A stretch of 47,720 bases of DNA from Oscillospiraceae bacterium (GTDB taxonomy: Bacteria > Bacillota > Clostridia > Oscillospirales > Oscillospiraceae): the NCBI GenBank assembly GCA_017434755.1, contig JAFRER010000009.1:1-47720 (forward strand), read 5' to 3'. Numbering within the stretch: the stretch's first letter is position 1; each line of letters opens with the position of its first letter. A model generated the notes under the pieces. It did not search any database. It worked only from the letters and a program-made list of their open reading frames with translations, and was not told where the DNA came from. This document shows positions 44,713-47,720 of this stretch, in pieces. The translations under genes and the position numbers were made by a program.

Positions 44713-45912
44713 TCACTTTTCGAGAGCCTCATTGACGACAGCAGATAACTGTTCGGGCTTATTATACTTCACCTTTGCGTAAATGTCCATTGTAACCTTG
44801 CTGTTCTTATGCCCTGCCAGGTGCTGGACCGTTTTGGGATCTACTCCGGCGTGGATCAGGTTCGTGATATACGTGTGGCGCAGCAGGTGAGGTGTTACCG
44901 GGAAATCGATGGTGTACACAATACTCGGCTTGTTCCTACACTGCTGCCCGAGCTCCAGAGTGACCTTCTTCTTAATGGCCTGTCCGTTCACGTATTTGTA
45001 GAGCGTTCTTTCTCCGGTGCTACGGACTTTGATATAGTTCCAGATCCGGGCAAACTGAGAATAGGAAAGCGGATTTCCTTCGCTGTCTGCAATCACGTAT
45101 TCCGATATCGTCTTTGCTTTCTCTTCGCGGAGGCAGTCTACAAGAACCTTCGGGATGGGGACATCCCTTCTGGCAGACTTCGTTTTCAGCTCGGAATTGA
45201 TCACCGGCCTGTTACTTTCCTCGTGCCATGCCCTTCTCACGGAAATGTAGGGCGTTGGAACATCGAGAAACACACAGTCCCACTGAAGTGCGAGGATCTC
45301 CTCGCGGCGCAGCCCGGAATACAGGCCTATCATAACGAACACATAAGGCGGAAGGCCCCGGATCGTATCCAGAAGCGTTTTGACCTGAGCATCGGTCAAA
45401 GGTTCCTTTTCCTTCTTGGGAGTCCCACCTTTTGCATTCAGCTTTTTCGTGGGATTATCCTCGATCAGATTGCTGTACTCAGCAGAGTAGAAAATGCTCT
45501 TGAGCAGCATATTCACGGTGCTGTAAACAGCCTCAGATCTCTTTGAGACCGGTACCATCGCCAGCTTGATGTCGTCAGCCGTGACTTCAGACATATACAT
45601 ATCGCCAAGCGGTTCGATTATGTACTTCCTCGCGGCATAGGCATAGCCATCCAGCGTCGAGGGCTGAATATGAGCCGACTGCATGACCAGCCATTTCTCT
45701 GTGTACTCGGCGACAGTTGGATTGTACTTGCGGAATTTGGCGTCTTCAATTACGCCCCTGGCCATAGCAAGCTTTACAACCAGCTCTTTCTCCGTTCTGG
45801 CATACAGGCTGACACGCTTGCCGTCTGCATCTTTGATACGGGTCCTGTAATAAGGAATCCCCTTGATCATCACCCGCGAGAAGGTGGGCTGGGCTACTTG
45901 TTTGTTATCCAT
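44713..45912 (-). CDS. tyrosine recombinase/integrase (copy 1)
   Basis: 399 aa. The N-terminal arm-binding region is followed by a SAM-like core-binding domain (about 65-165) and the catalytic domain. Active residues are R202 (GLRREE), H342-x2-R345 (PHLLRHTYI), H368 (LAGH) and Y378 (MDIYAK). It would cut and rejoin the element ends through a 3'-phosphotyrosine. It is clearly homologous over its length to the next integrase and lies on the same strand. The ATG has an AGGAGG-type site. Confidence 0.95.
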   Translation of the reverse strand: MDNKQVAQPTFSRVMIKGIPYYRTRIKDADGKRVSLYARTEKELVVKLAMARGVIEDAKFRKYNPTVAEYTEKWLVMQSAHIQPSTLDGYAYAARKYIIEPLGDMYMSEVTADDIKLAMVPVSKRSEAVYSTVNMLLKSIFYSAEYSNLIEDNPTKKLNAKGGTPKKEKEPLTDAQVKTLLDTIRGLPPYVFVMIGLYSGLRREEILALQWDCVFLDVPTPYISVRRAWHEESNRPVINSELKTKSARRDVPIPKVLVDCLREEKAKTISEYVIADSEGNPLSYSQFARIWNYIKVRSTGERTLYKYVNGQAIKKKVTLELGQQCRNKPSIVYTIDFPVTPHLLRHTYITNLIHAGVDPKTVQHLAGHKNSKVTMDIYAKVKYNKPEQLSAVVNEALEK

Positions 45913-45983
45913 TGTATGTTCCTCCTTGGCAGATTCTATCCGGTATGGATTGATTACATTTTCTTGTGACGCCTGAGCTTTCG

Positions 45984-45996
45984 CAAGGATGTCACC
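45984..45996. repeat. 13-bp direct repeat, copy 1
   Basis: CAAGGATGTCACC, about 72 bp upstream of the copy 1 integrase start. The same 13 bp occur about 61 bp upstream of copy 2. It is a candidate arm-type binding site or a relic of duplication. Confidence 0.65.
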
Positions 45997-46011
45997 CTTA
46001 TGTATAAAGAA

Positions 46012-46048
46012 AGAGCGAGGATCCTGGGCTTTCCCCGATCCCCGCTCT
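46012..46048 (-). terminator. terminator after integrase copy 2
   Basis: AGAGCGGGGATC...GATCCTCGCTCT hairpin followed by TTCTTT on the minus strand, 20 bp past the stop at 46068. It would uncouple the two integrase genes. Confidence 0.7.
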
Positions 46049-46067
46049 GATTTTCTCTGGTTTTGAA

Positions 46068-47279
46068 TTACTCATTCCACACGGCAAAGGCATCTGCAAG
46101 TGCCGGCGCAACATCCTCCGGTCTGTTGTATTTTGCCTTCGCGTAAATGTCCATCGTGATCTTACTGTTTTCATGACCGGCCAGATATTGAACCGTCTTC
46201 GGATCAACACCTGCAGCGATCAGGTTCGTGATATATGTGTGGCGTAGTTGATGAGGCGTCACTTCAAAGTCCAGAACGTACTGGACCTTACCGTTATTCC
46301 TTGCCATTGCGCCCAGTTCGGGATAGAGCATATACTTCACGTACTTCCCACCGACTTTCTTTTTGGCGATCCTGGGTTTCGCCGTCCGGACAATAATGAA
46401 GCGCCAAAGGTTCTTGAACTGTGAATATGATAAAGGCTCCCCGTCATCGTTGGCGATGACATACTCTGATGTCGAAGCAGCTTTGGCTTCTCTTAGACAT
46501 TCAGCCAGACGTTTCGGGATTGCAATGTCTCGCCTTGCCGCCTTCGTCTTAAGCTCCGTCATGATGATCGGCCTATTGCTCTCTGTATGCCAGGCTCTGC
46601 GGACCAGCAGATAAGGCGTATCCGTATCCAGGAACACGCAGTCCCATTTGAGTGCCAGGATTTCTTCCCGGCGCAGACCGGCATACAGGCCTATCATAAC
46701 GAATACATAGGGAGGCAGGTCCCGGATCGTATTCAGAAGCTTTTCGACCTGTTCGTCGGTCAGTGACTCCCGTTCCTTCTGAGGAATACCGCCGCCCTTA
46801 GTTGAAAGGAATCTGGTGGGATTGTATCTGATGATCTTGCTCTCCTCCGCCGAGTTGAAGATGCACTTCAGAAGAATGTTGACCGATTTGAATACCGATG
46901 CGGATTTCTTGGAGACCGGAACAAGTGCCATCTTGATATCATCTGCTGTAACCTCGGTCATCTTCATGTGGCCGAGAGGAGCAATGATATGCCGCTTCAC
47001 CTTGGATGTATAATCAATCAGAGTCGTGGCCCGGACGTTAGCTGACTGCATCAGCAGCCATTTTTCTGCGTATTCCTTCACAGTCGGAGCTAATCTGTAT
47101 TTGGCGTCCTCTTCAGAACGATGCTGGGCATCATCAACCTTCTGGCAGAGTTCTTCGATGGTTTTCCCATAAACGATGACAGTCTTTTCATCGGCGTTCT
47201 GAACATAAGCCTTGTAGTACTGATGCCCCTTGATCGTCACCACGTTATAGTTGAAATTCGGAATTCTTTTCTTTGGCAT
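46068..47279 (-). CDS. tyrosine recombinase/integrase (copy 2)
   Basis: 403 aa with the same domain order as copy 1. Active residues R203, H343-x2-R346, H369 and Y379 are intact. Long blocks such as LPPYVFVMIGLY are identical to copy 1, while the N-terminal arm-binding part and residues about 300-335 differ more. So the pair arose by an old duplication or by joining of related elements, and both look active. Ribosome site GGAGG. Confidence 0.95.
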   Translation of the reverse strand: MPKKRIPNFNYNVVTIKGHQYYKAYVQNADEKTVIVYGKTIEELCQKVDDAQHRSEEDAKYRLAPTVKEYAEKWLLMQSANVRATTLIDYTSKVKRHIIAPLGHMKMTEVTADDIKMALVPVSKKSASVFKSVNILLKCIFNSAEESKIIRYNPTRFLSTKGGGIPQKERESLTDEQVEKLLNTIRDLPPYVFVMIGLYAGLRREEILALKWDCVFLDTDTPYLLVRRAWHTESNRPIIMTELKTKAARRDIAIPKRLAECLREAKAASTSEYVIANDDGEPLSYSQFKNLWRFIIVRTAKPRIAKKKVGGKYVKYMLYPELGAMARNNGKVQYVLDFEVTPHQLRHTYITNLIAAGVDPKTVQYLAGHENSKITMDIYAKAKYNRPEDVAPALADAFAVWNE

Positions 47280-47339
47280 AATGCGTGACCTCCTTGTGCT
47301 TCAATGCGGCTCCATTTTCTCAGGATGCCCTGTGTTCAA

Positions 47340-47352
47340 TCAAGGATGTCAC
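47340..47352. repeat. 13-bp direct repeat, copy 2
   Basis: CAAGGATGTCACC, matching 45984-45996. It overlaps the last codon of the excisionase-like gene. Confidence 0.65.
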
Positions 47353-47588
47353 CTTCGCACCTGGGACCTCGGGGTCCTGTAGGTGGAGCCGGTATTGACT
47401 TCTTTTGGTTTTGCCCTGTGGGTTGACCGGGCTATGAATTCCTGAAGGCTCTGTTCGGTAAAGTACACACAGCCATTCTCAACGTATTGGACAAAGGAAA
47501 CCTGGCCGTTTGTCCTTGCTGCATCCAGTGTATCAATGCTGATGCCAAGGAGCTTCGCTGCCTCCTTCCTCGTAAGCAATTTTTCCAT
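47349..47588 (-). CDS. excisionase-like small HTH protein
   Basis: 79 aa from the ATG at 47588; an in-frame GTG at 47600 lies within the GGAGGTGA site and is not the start. The winged-helix motif MEKLLTRKEAAKLLGISIDT is typical of the excisionase/MerR-like DNA-binding family. The C-terminus is basic (STYRTPRSQVRR). It lies upstream of the integrases on the same strand, the usual xis-int order, and would bend DNA to direct excision. Confidence 0.88.
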   Translation of the reverse strand: MEKLLTRKEAAKLLGISIDTLDAARTNGQVSFVQYVENGCVYFTEQSLQEFIARSTHRAKPKEVNTGSTYRTPRSQVRR

Positions 47589-47619
47589 TATGATTATCAC
47601 CTCCGTGTTTATGTATCCG

Positions 47620-47643
47620 AGGGATGCGTTCCCGCATCCCTCT
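47620..47643. promoter_or_regulatory. inverted repeat between divergent genes
   Basis: GAGGGATGCG / CGCATCCCTC, with no T run, sits between the excisionase-like gene (minus) and the gene starting at 47660 (plus). It may be an operator or a short palindrome. Confidence 0.4.
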
Positions 47644-47659
47644 TCAGAAAGGAAAGAAA

Positions 47660-47720
47660 ATGAAAAGAACTATGGAGCATCGACACACTCGGGTATCGGC
47701 ATTCCCAAACTTTCAAGTGC
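47660..47720 (+). CDS. start of an unknown gene, cut by the window end
   Basis: ATG after an AGAAAGGAAAG site; the visible part reads MKRTMEHRHTRVSAFPNFQV and runs off the window. Twenty residues are too few to assign a family. It would be the first cargo or transfer gene of the element, divergent from xis-int. Confidence 0.45.
   Translation, partial: MKRTMEHRHTRVSAFPNFQV

Overview
This 47.7 kb window is a chromosomal segment of a fairly GC-rich Firmicute, most likely a Clostridia member of the Oscillospirales type (inference). The clues are a T-box leader, a V-type ATPase in the F/H-I-K-E-C-F-A-B-D order, ricT next to holB, the rpmG-secE-nusG-rplK-rplA cluster, tRNA genes with encoded CCA, and strong sigma-A promoters with 17-bp spacers. 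No rRNA gene is fully inside, but tandem promoters and a leader at the left edge point to an rRNA operon that starts just outside the window.

Layout. 1-430: leftward rrn promoters and leader. 435-6084, minus strand: zinc-ribbon membrane protein, threonyl-tRNA synthetase behind a T-box, a 40-aa membrane peptide, an MFS transporter and an unknown membrane protein. 6238-17034, minus strand: a nine-gene V-type ATPase operon preceded by ricT and holB. 17100-21980, minus strand: lipoprotein-anchored M3 peptidase, DUF1846 protein, acyltransferase fused to a zinc ribbon. 22172-29455, plus strand: MFS transporter, then secA-pgeF-peptide-binding lipoprotein-cdd-HTH-only LysR protein. 29473-32477, minus strand: M32 carboxypeptidase, endonuclease III and a membrane-anchored proline-rich protein. 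32547-37609, plus strand: an ABC exporter whose permease carries a very long coiled coil, and a radical SAM protein. 37616-39957, minus strand: ribosomal/secretion cluster. 40009-41777, plus strand: folC-ruvX. 41881-42831: a LysR regulator.

The right end (43009-47720) is accessory. It holds tRNA-Asp and tRNA-Thr, then about 400 bp of palindromes that include a 28-nt copy of the tRNA-Thr 3' end, an ADP-ribosylglycohydrolase, and the start of an integrated element: two homologous tyrosine recombinases in tandem, an excisionase-like protein and a divergent gene that runs off the window.

Functional themes are translation and protein export (thrS, secA, secE, nusG, L1, L11, L33), ion-coupled energetics (a V-ATPase whose K subunit keeps the ligands known for sodium binding), peptide use (M3 and M32 peptidases, peptide-binding lipoprotein) and nucleoside salvage (pgeF, cdd). 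No clear new defence system is visible. The best candidates for follow-up are the paired integrases with duplicated upstream repeats, the tRNA-derived scar, the coiled-coil ABC exporter and the HTH-only LysR protein.
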